64,000 bases of DNA from Runella slithyformis DSM 19594 (GTDB lineage Bacteria; Bacteroidota; Bacteroidia; Cytophagales; Spirosomataceae). This document shows, in pieces, positions 53,301 through 62,267 of this stretch. Where the stretch lies: positions 2,493,001 to 2,557,000 of the forward strand of contig NC_015703.1 in assembly GCF_000218895.1 (NCBI RefSeq), given 5' to 3'. Position 1 is the first letter of the stretch, and each line of letters opens with the position of its first letter. The position numbers and the translations under genes were made by a program. The notes under the pieces were generated by a model that worked only from the letters and a program-made list of their open reading frames with translations, had not been told where the DNA came from and did no database searches.

Positions 53301-54205
53301 CCTATATTTTTACCATAATGCTGCCGTGATTTTTCAATGATCCTCCTCATATTGGCCTGATAAGTGCCCGCCGATGTATTGATTTGATTGTCAGCCTCTC
53401 CCTGATGCCAAAGCACCGCACGAAGACCCGTTACGGAGGCATAATAATTGAGTGCCAATCGGAGATTGCCGTAGGGTTGTCCCTGTGGATATGTATCGTT
53501 TATATAAATACTGTTGGTGGTGCCGCCATCAACAGTTTCACTCCAGTTTTTGGAAGCGGTTCCTTCCCATGCTGCATTGTAAAACAGTACAGGTACATTG
53601 AGGCGATTCGCAATCATATCCCCCAGGCGTCCCCAACACCAGGAAGACAGCCCGCGCGGGCCTACATTTCCGTTGTCGCTCATCCGAACAAAGTCAGGCT
53701 TTGGGAAAGAATTATTTTGATTGTCGTTGTTTCGATAATTAACGCAATTGACGCGGTCATCGCCGGGGCCCGGAGCTCCATAGTTAAAGAAACCCTGCGC
53801 GTTGGATTGGCCGGCTATCAAAAAAACTTCACCCACGCCCACTCGTTGCAGTTCAGTCGTACTGATGGTATTTCCATTGACAATGCCCCTTACCTGAAGT
53901 TCATACCAACCTCCTCTGACGGTGATACTGCCGGAGTAAAAGCCCCCCTGCGGATTGTCCTGAATTGTGCGCCAATCGGTTTGTTCTCCCTGTCCGGGGC
54001 TCATCGGTACAACTCTTGCTTCTACCCGGTCAACACTTTTTGAGTATTGACCGGTGATGCGAATGGTACCGTTGCCAAAATTATCACGTTGAAATACGAT
54101 TCGACTGCTTGGAAATGTGATGTTAATCTGTCCGAAAATCGTCAAAGGAAAAAGAATACAAACAAAGGTTGACCGAAGGCCCCTCAGGTAAAATTTCAAT
54201 TTCAT
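50378..54205 (-). CDS. Very large secreted SASA-type esterase with Ig-like repeats and T9SS tail
   Basis: A 1275-residue exported protein. After the signal peptide comes a short beta domain, then a sialate O-acetylesterase-like (SASA) SGNH esterase: nucleophile Ser in IAGQSNAQG, AVLWHQGEADNQ and the His region RPDGYHFQNGG. About nine Ig-like repeats of about 75 residues follow, each with FCQGG- or FCEGD-type starts, WSNG-type centres and a conserved C-x-S ending (GCTSPSS), then one diverged repeat and a T9SS type A tail (LAVYPNPSPDGKI). The repeats probably form a long stalk. Deacetylation of a polysaccharide outside the cell is a reasonable inference. It overlaps aroE by one base. Confidence 0.85.
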   Translation of the reverse strand: MKLKFYLRGLRSTFVCILFPLTIFGQINITFPSSRIVFQRDNFGNGTIRITGQYSKSVDRVEARVVPMSPGQGEQTDWRTIQDNPQGGFYSGSITVRGGWYELQVRGIVNGNTISTTELQRVGVGEVFLIAGQSNAQGFFNYGAPGPGDDRVNCVNYRNNDNQNNSFPKPDFVRMSDNGNVGPRGLSSWCWGRLGDMIANRLNVPVLFYNAAWEGTASKNWSETVDGGTTNSIYINDTYPQGQPYGNLRLALNYYASVTGLRAVLWHQGEADNQINTSAGTYQANMRRIIEKSRQHYGKNIGWVIARTSYYNSKGNNPEILNGQNQTVLNTGSVFFGPNTDGIQVPRPDGYHFQNGGLNDAANAWNAALDDNFFNSCFPQPGSFPGFSVSCAGGNQLNINVQGPFTSVQWNNGASGSSVNFGPGNYSAILRDVAGNVYFTPTINVPNDLQSAPVNITVDGKLPLCQGSTIGLISSGTTGNQWNTGSTNQRIEVSAGGTYSVSTENIYGCKGSASINVTTITSPPPARPTIAASGPLTFCQGGSVNLTSTPGAEYRWSTGDRGQVVTARSSGTYEVRVLDDKGCTSEPANITIQVNTPPAAPTINASGTTSFCQGGRVVLSSNYTSGNVWSSGQQTKDIEVTASGIYNVRFRDANGCDAISNNITVTVNPLPAAPIITPERPIVFCEGDSTILTSGSSAQYTWNNGARSRRITILKAGNFSLTVTDANGCTSPSSEVVSIKVNSLPAAPTITADRTPVICENEVVTLTSSNQSGYIWSNGQNTRSVTINLPGRYSVRTVDANKCQSPSSNIISISVNTLPAKPVITALGPTTFCQGGRVSLTTNYSTGIAWSNFQNTQTITATAGGNYNVSYVDNNGCRSVSDAFPVTVNPLPAPPTVVNERPTTFCEFDNTVLTITSGGNIFEWSNGERGRSIKVYSAGEISATVFEPSTGCTSPASTPVRIVVNPNPGRPTITVGGPTTICADQSVTLTAPDAAAYQWSNNANTKSIAASLAGNYTLVIRNQFGCPSPASEAVTVNVNALPPTPSIISEGRLTFCDGDQVGLRVETPFDVVWNTGESTKRIVATKSGNYAARVRDQIGCLSPFTGPTRVDVKALPATPVIEKTGVYTLQVTNPTPSAMYSWKSGSQALSEITPFIRINQSGSFTASASVQHSPTLTCVSKTSAVFEYVLDVTDNGLAVYPNPSPDGKILVETLEILTNATLIVYDLTGKPVQTIQVSSFTGQKSFDLSALPIGIYSIKVQAQGFNKSKKLIITQ

Positions 54206-54330
54206 TTGTTCAGTATTAGGTGGAATATATACTTACAGCTTTATTTCAATATCACTGATATCCTGTCAACACCGTTGAGTATATTATGCTACACTTATTG
54301 CCTTATACGCTATTTCAATAAGACAGTTGG

Positions 54331-55323
54331 CTAAGGATTTAACGTCTTCCAAATTAAATCTTTCAATTCGCTGATACCTTCCCGGGTTACAGAAGATATA
54401 TATACGTAAGGAATGTCAGTAGGGACTGTTTTTAAGATATCTTTTTTTGTTTCTTCATCGATCAGGTCGCCTTTTGAAATAGCCAGCAAACGGTCTTTTT
54501 CTAATAAAGACGAATCATACAATTCTAACTCACGAAGGAGCGTACGGTATTCGTCTCCGATGTTGTCACTGGTTGCGGGCACCAGAAAAAGTAAGATCGA
54601 GTTGCGCTCAATGTGTCTTAAAAACCGCAATCCCAGTCCTTTACCCTGCGATGCTCCTTCGATGATTCCCGGAATATCAGCCATGACGAATGACTTGAAA
54701 TTCCGATAGGCTACTACGCCCAAGTTAGGAACCAACGTTGTGAACGGATAATCGGCGATTTCAGGTCGTGCCGCCGATACGGTAGACAGCAACGTCGATT
54801 TTCCTGCATTCGGAAAGCCTACCAATCCTACATCTGCCAACAGTTTCAGTTCCAGTATAATCCATTCTTCCAACGACGGATCTCCGGGTTGAAAATGTTC
54901 CGGGGTTTGATTGGTGGCGGTTTTGAAATGGTGGTTTCCCAATCCTCCCCGGCCGCCTTTGAGCAAAATCACTTCCTGTCCATCCTCGGTTACTTCGGCC
55001 AAAATCTCCCCGGTTTCGGGGTTTTTGGCGATGGTTCCCAACGGAACTTCTATAATGACGTCTTCTCCCTGCTTTCCGTTGCAACGGGCCCCGCTTCCTG
55101 CTTCTCCGTTTTCGGCCCGGATATGTCTTTTATACTTCAAGTGGAGCAGGGTCCAGTGCTGCGAATTGGCTTTCAGGATGACGTGACCGCCGCGGCCGCC
55201 ATCGCCTCCGTCCGGACCTCCTTTATCCACAAATTTTTCTCTTCTGAAGTGGCGTGAACCGGCCCCTCCCGCTCCCGAGCGACAACTGATCTTAACGTAA
55301 TCTATAAAGTTTGAACTTGCCAT
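54331..55323 (-). CDS. obgE: GTPase ObgE/CgtA
   Basis: A 330-residue conserved GTPase. The glycine-rich Obg fold is at residues 1-160 ([32 protein letters not shown]), followed by the GTPase with G1 [10 protein letters not shown]3 [11 protein letters not shown] and G4 SKGDL in place of the usual NKxD. It acts in ribosome assembly and stress signalling. Length is normal for forms without the C-terminal OCT domain. The gene order obgE-adk is typical of Bacteroidetes; a 212-bp gap with a terminator separates the two here. Confidence 0.95.
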   Translation of the reverse strand: MASSNFIDYVKISCRSGAGGAGSRHFRREKFVDKGGPDGGDGGRGGHVILKANSQHWTLLHLKYKRHIRAENGEAGSGARCNGKQGEDVIIEVPLGTIAKNPETGEILAEVTEDGQEVILLKGGRGGLGNHHFKTATNQTPEHFQPGDPSLEEWIILELKLLADVGLVGFPNAGKSTLLSTVSAARPEIADYPFTTLVPNLGVVAYRNFKSFVMADIPGIIEGASQGKGLGLRFLRHIERNSILLFLVPATSDNIGDEYRTLLRELELYDSSLLEKDRLLAISKGDLIDEETKKDILKTVPTDIPYVYISSVTREGISELKDLIWKTLNP

Positions 55324-55438
55324 TGTGACGTGTTTATGTTCCGAAGGTATCGGAAACGTTATCTTTTTAGTGAATGCAGTACTTATTACTACCTAACTCC
55401 TAATAGACAACAATGATTCTTTGAGAGAGTATTTTACA

Positions 55439-55482
55439 CCAAAAAACTCGTGTGAAATGCCCGTTAGCATATTCACACGAGT
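55439..55482 (-). terminator. Rho-independent terminator after adk
   Basis: An 11-bp stem (ACTCGTGTGAA with TTCACACGAGT) and a 15-nt loop lie 53 bp downstream of adk, and on the minus strand TTTTTT follows the stem. Confidence 0.8.
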
Positions 55483-55535
55483 CACAAATTTGGGAAAGAA
55501 ACGGCAGAGTCTGTGTATTTTGACCCGTAAAATTA

Positions 55536-56105
55536 TTATTCGGTATCAATGGCCGTGCACAAATTCGAGAAGATTTCTTCGATTTGGCCGATGCCGTTGA
55601 CCACCGTCAGCTTGCCTTGGGCTTGATAATACGGCAATACGTGAACGGTCTTGTTAAAATATTCATCAATTCTTTTCACTAATTTATCCTCATCGTCATC
55701 GGCCCGGCCGCTTACTTTTTTGCGCTCGGCAATACGGCGTTTGAGCTCGGTCTCGTCTACATCCAATTGCAGTACGGTTTTGATGTCGCTGTTTTTAGAT
55801 GCCAAAAAGGCATCCAAGGCTTCGGCCTGCGGCACGGTGCGCGGAAAACCGTCAAAAATAATGCCTTTCGCGTCCGGATTTTTTTGGACTTCTTCTTCCA
55901 ACATATCAATGGTGACGGAGTCGGGCACCAAAATCCCGTTGTCCAACAGGTCTTTTACACGTTTTCCCAACTCGGTTTGTTCTTTGATGTGCATCCGAAA
56001 CAAATCACCGGTAGAGATATGGACCAATTGATATTTTTCGATGAGTTTTGCAGCTTGGGTGCCTTTGCCCGCTCCCGGAGGGCCAAAAAGTACAATGTTA
56101 AGCAT
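55536..56105 (-). CDS. adk: Adenylate kinase
   Basis: A 189-residue kinase of the short bacterial form. P-loop GPPGAGKGTQ, the NMP-binding HISTGDLFRMHI, the core FDGFPRT, and LVKRIDEYFNKT are all in place. The LID region (RIAERKKVSGRADDDEDKL) lacks the zinc-binding Cys found in Gram-positive forms. It balances ATP, ADP and AMP in the cytoplasm. A good promoter candidate is upstream, and a terminator follows. Confidence 0.96.
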   Translation of the reverse strand: MLNIVLFGPPGAGKGTQAAKLIEKYQLVHISTGDLFRMHIKEQTELGKRVKDLLDNGILVPDSVTIDMLEEEVQKNPDAKGIIFDGFPRTVPQAEALDAFLASKNSDIKTVLQLDVDETELKRRIAERKKVSGRADDDEDKLVKRIDEYFNKTVHVLPYYQAQGKLTVVNGIGQIEEIFSNLCTAIDTE

Positions 56106-56160
56106 CTGACTGAAAGGGCGTTTTGTAGAGGTAGTGCTACGAGTTAGAATAAATGAAATG

Positions 56161-56190
56161 CAAATTTACAATTTCATCACACTCCTCAAC
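56161..56190 (-). promoter_or_regulatory. Candidate promoter of adk
   Basis: On the minus strand TAAATTTG (56161-56168) is a perfect -7 box and GTTG (56187-56190) lies 18 bp upstream as a -33 relative of TTTG. The leader would be about 50 nt. Confidence 0.45.
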
Positions 56191-56261
56191 TGATTTCAGT
56201 CACAAATAAAAAAAGGATTTTGCTGAAATGCGGTAGGTTATTGAAAAGAACATACCATACA

Positions 56262-56300
56262 GTCAAAAAATAAAGACTGCCTTTTGGGAGACAGTCTTTT
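56262..56300 (-). terminator. Rho-independent terminator of the charged T9SS-tail protein gene
   Basis: AAAGACTG and CAGTCTTT form the base of the stem, and on the minus strand ATTTTTTG follows. It lies 26 bp after the stop. Confidence 0.8.
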
Positions 56301-56325
56301 GTAGAAGTAAGAAATACCGGTCAAA

Positions 56326-57195
56326 TTATTCAATCACAATGCGCTTCACAGCCCCGTCTTCGTTTTGAATTACGTTTACAAAATAAGTTCCTTTGGCGTT
56401 TTTACCCAGTTCAAGTTGCCCTACATAATCGCCCGAAAAGTCTTTCACTTCTTTGCGGCTTACCTGCTTTCCTTTGGTATCGGTCACGGTGATGGTCACG
56501 TCGCCTTTGTTGGGGGCGTAAAAGCGGAGGTTTAGCTCATTTTTGTCGGGATTGTTGGGGAACGCTTCGAGGCCGCGAATGGACGCCGGCTTACCGGCCC
56601 CGCTGATGTTGATGTCGCCGTGCCAAAACTCACGGAATTTGGGTTCAAAATCGCGGCTCCACTCTTCCATGTTGCGCTCCAGTTTGCGCATTTGGGGCTC
56701 GATTCGTTTTTCAACACGCTTCATACGGTCGGCAAAAGCCTCTTCATCAAAGTTGAAATTTCGATTATCATTGTCCCAACGCTCCGTGCGGCGCTCTTTG
56801 GGGTCAGACTTGCGGGTTCTGTCGCGGTCTCTGTCGTCTCTCTGCTTCCGCACGATTCGGTCATCGTCGTACCGACGATTATCGTCGGAAGGCCGACTTT
56901 CTCCTTCTTCGATTTCAATGCTTAATCGACGGCTGGCAGCGTCTTTGCCGGGGGCTTTCAATGAATCAACGATGGCCTTTACCTTGGCTTCGCGCTCTGC
57001 TTCCGACAGGTTATTGTAGGTATACGAGCGCTCAATGATTTCGGTTTTTCCGTCTTTTTCCTCGCTCATGCGTACACGAACGGTGACTTTGTCGTTGGAA
57101 GAATTGTTGGTGGCTTTCTTTTCGTCCTGCGACAGCGCCGTTGTGGCTGCTCCCAGCCCGGCGATCATTACGATCAGTGCAAATGTTGTTTTCAT
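56326..57195 (-). CDS. Charged exported protein with T9SS tail
   Basis: A 289-residue protein of unknown function. The signal peptide is followed by a beta-strand part (DKVTVRVRMSEEKDGKTE), a very charged Asp/Arg-rich middle (RKQRDDRDRDRTRKSDPKERRTE, residues 117-140), a helical stretch (MKRVEKRIEPQMRKLERNMEEW) and a C-terminal T9SS-type domain (LEAFPNNPDKNELNLRFYAP). It is divergent from a two-component system across phased TTAA repeats, which suggests it belongs to the regulon. The placement resembles CpxP/ZraP-type envelope proteins, but no sequence similarity is claimed. Confidence 0.75.
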   Translation of the reverse strand: MKTTFALIVMIAGLGAATTALSQDEKKATNNSSNDKVTVRVRMSEEKDGKTEIIERSYTYNNLSEAEREAKVKAIVDSLKAPGKDAASRRLSIEIEEGESRPSDDNRRYDDDRIVRKQRDDRDRDRTRKSDPKERRTERWDNDNRNFNFDEEAFADRMKRVEKRIEPQMRKLERNMEEWSRDFEPKFREFWHGDINISGAGKPASIRGLEAFPNNPDKNELNLRFYAPNKGDVTITVTDTKGKQVSRKEVKDFSGDYVGQLELGKNAKGTYFVNVIQNEDGAVKRIVIE

Positions 57196-57246
57196 GCGTT
57201 TGTTGTTTTAAGGCCCAAAAGTGTTTAAAATTAGAAAGTCGCGGTG

Positions 57247-57276
57247 TTAAATTTTCTTAAATTGTGTTAAAAGGCT
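57247..57276. promoter_or_regulatory. Three 10-bp phased TTAA repeats between the charged protein gene and the kinase
   Basis: TTAAATTTTC, TTAAATTGTG and TTAAAAGGCT follow without gaps, each exactly 10 bp apart (TTAA at 57247, 57257 and 57267). Looser TTAA copies are at 57208 and 57225. OmpR-family regulators bind such 10- or 11-bp direct repeats, so this is a candidate site for the response regulator encoded here. Confidence 0.5.
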
Positions 57277-57356
57277 AGTCGAATTACGTTATTTTGAAGC
57301 ACGACAAATCAAAAGTCATGTTTTAGGGAACGAACGTTGCATGGAGTTGAAAAAAA

Positions 57357-59147
57357 ATGATGACGAAGCGGAAAATACGGTTGTTGATTTCCCTTATGGG
57401 CCTGGCACTGCTGGGGCTGGTGGGTTTTCAATGGCACTGGATTACGAGTGCGCTGGCGCTGCGCAATGAACAGTTTGACCTGAAAGTATCGGATGCGTTG
57501 CAGGATGTGGTGCGTAAACTGGAAAAACAGGAGATTATTTACCTGATTCGTCAACGCGAACAGATCGAGCAACAGCAGCGCAAGCTGGAAGCGCTGAACA
57601 AAAATCGGCTGGCCAAGTCGAGTCAATCGCCTAAGCATTCATTGCCCGAAGAGTATGCGGTGGTCTCCAATCGCGGCGATAAGCTGACCGGCTCTAATCC
57701 TACCGATGCACTTACCCCGCGCAATCGTTCGATGACGGATTTTCAGGCCAATCTTATCAACGAGTTTTTACGCCAACGAAACAATGAATTGCCCCATATT
57801 GAGCGCTTTTTGCGCATTCATGCCGAGCAGGAACGGATATTTGACGCGTGGTTTGACCAAATGGACCGCGCTTTTTGGCCTACCGACACTATCACCAACG
57901 GCTCAGTATTGACCACCATGCGGTCGTCGGTGGAGAAAGCTCGTCAAAGCGCTGAAAACGTTTCTCAAAATGTCTTACCGAGTCGTTCCAAATCCAAGGA
58001 AAAATTGCTCAAAGTCGCCTCGGCTTCGCAAACGGATCTATTGAAAGATGTTTTTAAGGATTTGCTTTTCAGCAAACGCCCCGTAGAGCAGCGCGTCAAT
58101 CGTATCATGCTCGATTCGTTGCTGAAAAAGTCATTGCAGGAGCGCGGCATTGGCATCGCGTATGAATTTGCCATTCAAAATAATATTCATCAAAACATCA
58201 TTTTTTCAACGGCGTCCTACCGTCCCGACAGCGTTGACTCGGGCTTATTCAAAGCAAGTCTGTTTCCCAATGAACTCAACACCATGCCGAGTCAGTTGCT
58301 GGTGTATTTCCCCGAACGACAGGCGTTTATTCTCCAAAATATGGGTTTTACGCTCATCAGCTCGGCGCTCTTGTTATTGGTAATTTTAGGATGTTTTTAC
58401 GTGGCTGTAGCAACCATCCTCAAACAGAAAAAACTTTCGGACGTCAAAAATGACTTTATCAACAACATGACGCACGAATTCAAAACCCCGATCTCAACCA
58501 TTTCGCTGGCGGTGGGTATGGCCCGTGAGCAGGTAGAAATGCAGGCACATCCCCAAAAAATGAAGCGGTATCTGGGAATCATTCAGGACGAGGTGCATCG
58601 CTTGGGCGGACACGTGGAAAAAGTACTTCAGATGGCCCTGCTGGATCGCGGAGAAATCAAGCTGCGACCGACAACGCTCAACATTCATGATGTGATCGAA
58701 AAGGTATTGAACAATCTCAGCGTACAACTCGAACAGCGGCAGGGAGAGGTGGAATTGAGCTTTGAGGCGAACCGGGAAATGGTAGAGGCTGATGAACTGC
58801 ATTTGACCAATATTCTGACCAATCTGATCGATAACGCCAATAAATATTCCCTCGACGCCCCGCCGCACATTACAGTCAGTACTGGGAGCGATGCATCCAA
58901 CGTCTATATTCGGGTAACGGACCATGGCTTGGGAATGACCAAAGAGCAGCAGGCCAAAATATTTGAGCCATTTTACCGCGTTCCGACGGGCAATGTGCAC
59001 GATGTCAAAGGCTTTGGCCTGGGACTGAGCTACGTCAAAAAAATGGTGGAAGCCCACGGCGGCGGCATCGATGTCAAAAGCAAACCCGGCGAAGGCAGTA
59101 CCTTTACCATTCAGTTGCCGTTACATAAAGAAACGTTGACCCATTAA
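57357..59147 (+). CDS. Sensor histidine kinase (HisKA/HATPase_c)
   Basis: A 596-residue kinase with membrane helices near residues 10-28 (LLISLMGLALLGLVGFQWHW) and 325-345 (FTLISSALLLLVILGCFYVA), which enclose a periplasmic sensor domain of about 295 residues with no recognised fold. The phosphoacceptor is His373 in MTHEFKTP. The ATP-binding part has NLIDNANKY, DHGLGMTKE and GFGLGLSYVKKMVEAHGG. It is 18 bp from its regulator gene. The upstream region has phased TTAA repeats, which suggests autoregulation. Confidence 0.93.
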   Translation: MMTKRKIRLLISLMGLALLGLVGFQWHWITSALALRNEQFDLKVSDALQDVVRKLEKQEIIYLIRQREQIEQQQRKLEALNKNRLAKSSQSPKHSLPEEYAVVSNRGDKLTGSNPTDALTPRNRSMTDFQANLINEFLRQRNNELPHIERFLRIHAEQERIFDAWFDQMDRAFWPTDTITNGSVLTTMRSSVEKARQSAENVSQNVLPSRSKSKEKLLKVASASQTDLLKDVFKDLLFSKRPVEQRVNRIMLDSLLKKSLQERGIGIAYEFAIQNNIHQNIIFSTASYRPDSVDSGLFKASLFPNELNTMPSQLLVYFPERQAFILQNMGFTLISSALLLLVILGCFYVAVATILKQKKLSDVKNDFINNMTHEFKTPISTISLAVGMAREQVEMQAHPQKMKRYLGIIQDEVHRLGGHVEKVLQMALLDRGEIKLRPTTLNIHDVIEKVLNNLSVQLEQRQGEVELSFEANREMVEADELHLTNILTNLIDNANKYSLDAPPHITVSTGSDASNVYIRVTDHGLGMTKEQQAKIFEPFYRVPTGNVHDVKGFGLGLSYVKKMVEAHGGGIDVKSKPGEGSTFTIQLPLHKETLTH

Positions 59148-59165
59148 TCAAAACCAACCGGCATA

Positions 59166-59876
59166 ATGACCCACCCGCAGTACTCCACAAAAATTCTCCT
59201 GACCGAAGATGATCCTAATCTGGGACAGTTGTTACAGGAATACCTGACCAACAAAGGCTACAAAACGGATCTGGCCGTGGATGGAAACGCGGGACTCAAA
59301 CGATTTTTGGAAGGCTCCTTTGATCTATGCCTGCTGGATGTGATGATGCCCAAAAAAGACGGTTTTTCGTTGGCCAAAGAAATTCGCCTGACCGACAAAG
59401 AAGTGCCCATCATCTTTCTGACGGCCAAAAGCATGAAAGAAGACACGATTCAGGGGTTTAAGGTCGGAGCGGATGATTATATCACCAAGCCGTTCAGCAT
59501 GGAAGAGCTGTTGCTCAGAATACAGGCGGTGTTGCGGCGTTATCAGAAAACCGCTCCGGCGCATGAGCCGCAACAGAATGTATTTTCGTTGGGAAAATAC
59601 ACGTTTGACTTTGATCGTCAATTGCTTATGCTGAACAGTGCACCCCAAAAACTGACGAGCAAAGAAGCGGCCCTGCTCAAATTGTTCTGCGAGAACAAAA
59701 ACCAACCCATCAATCGGAGTTTGGCGCTGAAGCTTATCTGGGGCGATGATTCGTACTTCAACGCCCGGAGCATGGATGTGTACATTACCAAGCTCCGAAA
59801 GCACCTCAAAGACGACGCATCGCTCCAGATCATCAACCTCCACGGTGAAGGCTTTAAGTTGTTGGCGGATGAATAA
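59166..59876 (+). CDS. OmpR/PhoB-family response regulator
   Basis: A 236-residue regulator: receiver with the acidic pair in LTEDDPN, phosphoacceptor Asp58 in LCLLDVMMPKKDG, Thr in FLTAK and Lys in YITKPF; then a winged-helix domain (FSLGKYTFDFDRQLL ... LTSKEAALLKLFCEN ... VYITKLRKHLKDD). It is paired with the kinase upstream. Its likely site is the TTAA repeat upstream of the kinase and the charged protein gene. The stop lies one base from the stop of a convergent FkbM methyltransferase gene, without a terminator. Confidence 0.95.
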   Translation: MTHPQYSTKILLTEDDPNLGQLLQEYLTNKGYKTDLAVDGNAGLKRFLEGSFDLCLLDVMMPKKDGFSLAKEIRLTDKEVPIIFLTAKSMKEDTIQGFKVGADDYITKPFSMEELLLRIQAVLRRYQKTAPAHEPQQNVFSLGKYTFDFDRQLLMLNSAPQKLTSKEAALLKLFCENKNQPINRSLALKLIWGDDSYFNARSMDVYITKLRKHLKDDASLQIINLHGEGFKLLADE

Positions 59877-59877
59877 A

Positions 59878-60705
59878 TCAGCGCGGCACGGCGTAGATGT
59901 TGATGTTTATGCGCCACTTCGTAATGTCTTCTTTGTTGGGGATGGGAACAACTTTGGCGGTGCTGTCAAATTCCTCAAAGTAAAAGATATCGTAGCCGTG
60001 TCGGGCAATGGTCTCAAACAGTTCCATTTTTTCTTCAGCACGGTTGTGCTCAAAGCTTTCAGCCACGATCACGGGCTTATACTTGGCGATCAGGTCGGAA
60101 ATGGATTTCAGAATCTCTTTGTCGTAGCCTTCGGTATCTACTTTGATAAACGAAAGTTTGGGTAACCAATCCCCATAATTCGCCTCCAGAAACGCCATCA
60201 GCGGAATGCCTTTGATCTTATGCGGATACACGAATTTCCCATGCCGGCTTTCTTTGGTCGATGATATTCCTCCGTTGACAAACGAAGCTTCCGAAGAGAT
60301 AAAGTAAAATTCTTCTTCCTGCACCGAAATCGCGAACGGCAAGGCGTGAATGTTTACTTTGGATGGATTGAGTGCGGCATTTTCTTTCAATATCTTAAAC
60401 ACGTAGGGATTGGGGTCGAAGCCCAGCGCCAAGCCTGATTTTCCCGCCGCCAAGCCCATCGGTACGGTAGTATCTCCGACGTTGGCCCCAATGTCTATGA
60501 CCAGATCTCCTTCTTTGATGAATTTTCGGAAAAAATCGACCATCTCCTGTTTCAGATCCAAACGGGTAGCCAAAGGGTTGTCCCACTCGGCAAAATCGAT
60601 CAGGCCGTCTTTTTCCAGTTGATATTGATGGATGAGTGAAGGATATTCTTTGGTATATCTTCTGGCTATTTTCCGACGGAAGGAGTTTCTGAGGTAGGTA
60701 AACAT
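59878..60705 (-). CDS. FkbM-family methyltransferase
   Basis: A 275-residue SAM-dependent methyltransferase. The SAM loop is DLVIDIGANVGDTTV, and LGFDPNPYVFKIL and FIKVDTEGYDKEIL are FkbM-type motifs. Such enzymes often O-methylate sugars or polyketides; the acceptor is unknown. It lies 57 bp after the glycosyltransferase-like gene in the same direction, so a role in a surface glycan pathway is plausible. Confidence 0.88.
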   Translation of the reverse strand: MFTYLRNSFRRKIARRYTKEYPSLIHQYQLEKDGLIDFAEWDNPLATRLDLKQEMVDFFRKFIKEGDLVIDIGANVGDTTVPMGLAAGKSGLALGFDPNPYVFKILKENAALNPSKVNIHALPFAISVQEEEFYFISSEASFVNGGISSTKESRHGKFVYPHKIKGIPLMAFLEANYGDWLPKLSFIKVDTEGYDKEILKSISDLIAKYKPVIVAESFEHNRAEEKMELFETIARHGYDIFYFEEFDSTAKVVPIPNKEDITKWRININIYAVPR

Positions 60706-60762
60706 GTAGATTGTAGTGTTAGCAAGGTTTAGGCGGCAAAATTGGGCAATTTTCAGGAAAGT

Positions 60763-62220
60763 TTACAAATTAAATTCAACGGTCTGCCAAAACATAAATC
60801 GTAAAGCGTCCGTCAAAAAAATCCAATTGATAGGTATCAACGCGTTGCGTTCCTTCTTCGGGAAAATAAAGAGGGCGGTCGATGTCATAATCAAGCAAAA
60901 TAAATGAGCATGATTGGCGGCAGCCCATTGAAAAAAAGAATGGCTGTCGGGGACCGTGGCGGGCTTGCGTTGAAGCATTTGCAGGTCAAAGTTGGTATAA
61001 CACAGCAATGTTGGATAGTGCTTATACTCGTTAAAAAAAAACGTCAGCGGAACCACGCCTGCGGTATGGGCGGGGATATTCTTTCGTAATTCTGCGTATG
61101 TATTGGGTAAATATTCCCGACGGTTGGAATGGATCACCATTGCGTTACCCGCAACGCCCACCAATACATACAAAAAGAAGACCATTTTCAGATACGCAGG
61201 GATGGATTTTTCGGGTTTTTTATACACCGTTTCCAGGATCAGTAAAATCATAAAAGGAATAAACAGCACCTGATAAATACCGCTGGCTCGCTTGGTAATG
61301 AACCAAAAAGAAAAAAGCAATGACAGGCTGTAAATGACCAATGTTTTGTCTAAATAACTGAGTTGTTTTCTTTTAAACCAAAGTACACCTATCAATAGTA
61401 CCGTCAGTGACAATTGCTCGGGAGATTCAACGAAAATCGTTGGGAAAGAGAGCATTACGGCTAATTTTGCCTGCCAACCGAAGGCATTTTGGGTGGCAGG
61501 GTCATTTCTGAACTGAAACCACCAAGTCTCAAATCCGTTAGGTACCGTTAGCACATCATAAAAGTAAAAGCTGCCCGTCAGGCCCGCAAAAAGCGCAAAA
61601 AGGAGCGCGTACCGGTAGGGTTGCGTCAGCAAAAGGGTCATAAAACCGGCAAGGATAAAGATAATCCCGTTCAAATGACTCAGGGCCGCAAGGCCGGCTA
61701 AACTGCCGCCCAAGGCGACGGTCTGCCAACGAAGCCGGGCCGACCTGATAATGCAAAAAGAACAAAAACCAAAAGCGATCAGCATCATTTCGGGTCGGTT
61801 CTCAAAACTCATTTTGACCATCAATGCATGGCCGAAAAGCAGAATTAGGAGCAGTAAAAGGGGTTCATTTATCGGCGAATAGCGGCGACGCTTCACCTCA
61901 TAGATCATCACGCTGAGCAACAGGATAAAGAAGAGCAATCCCGGTAATTTGGCTCCATACACCGAATCCGGAAATACCGACAGGAGCAAAGCGCCTACTG
62001 CAATAAATAATTTATGATTGACCAGGTAGTGCTTTTCCCAGCCTAACAACCCGCGAAAAAATTCGGAGCGTACTTTACCGTCTTGCAATAACCAATACGA
62101 TTCTTCGGCAAACCACGCATCATCGTCGGTGGGGTAACGTTGGTAATAGGTGCAAACGGCTACTGAGATCAATCCGATGGCTAAGAAACGAAGGGCAAAA
62201 AATGACCTGAAAAGAGGCAT
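60763..62220 (-). CDS. GT39/ArnT-like membrane glycosyltransferase
   Basis: A 485-residue protein with about ten to twelve membrane helices. The first loop has the acidic pair in YPTDDDAWFAEESY, typical of polyprenyl-phosphate-sugar transferases (PMT/ArnT, GT39/83 superfamily), and an SHLNGIIFIL stretch follows. It probably moves a lipid-linked sugar to a glycan or protein on the outer face of the inner membrane. It is next to the FkbM gene, and no other glycan genes are near. Confidence 0.8.
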   Translation of the reverse strand: MPLFRSFFALRFLAIGLISVAVCTYYQRYPTDDDAWFAEESYWLLQDGKVRSEFFRGLLGWEKHYLVNHKLFIAVGALLLSVFPDSVYGAKLPGLLFFILLLSVMIYEVKRRRYSPINEPLLLLLILLFGHALMVKMSFENRPEMMLIAFGFCSFCIIRSARLRWQTVALGGSLAGLAALSHLNGIIFILAGFMTLLLTQPYRYALLFALFAGLTGSFYFYDVLTVPNGFETWWFQFRNDPATQNAFGWQAKLAVMLSFPTIFVESPEQLSLTVLLIGVLWFKRKQLSYLDKTLVIYSLSLLFSFWFITKRASGIYQVLFIPFMILLILETVYKKPEKSIPAYLKMVFFLYVLVGVAGNAMVIHSNRREYLPNTYAELRKNIPAHTAGVVPLTFFFNEYKHYPTLLCYTNFDLQMLQRKPATVPDSHSFFQWAAANHAHLFCLIMTSTALFIFPKKERNALIPINWIFLTDALRFMFWQTVEFNL

Positions 62221-62267
62221 ACAGCAAGCGTGGGGTGTGGTTCATGACTGTATTCGGTAGCCTAAAA

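Noticed and set aside
54160-54180. ACAAAGGTTG match to the 50-bp repeat inside the esterase gene start
   Set aside because: Only about ten bases agree and they encode part of the signal peptide, so it is probably chance.
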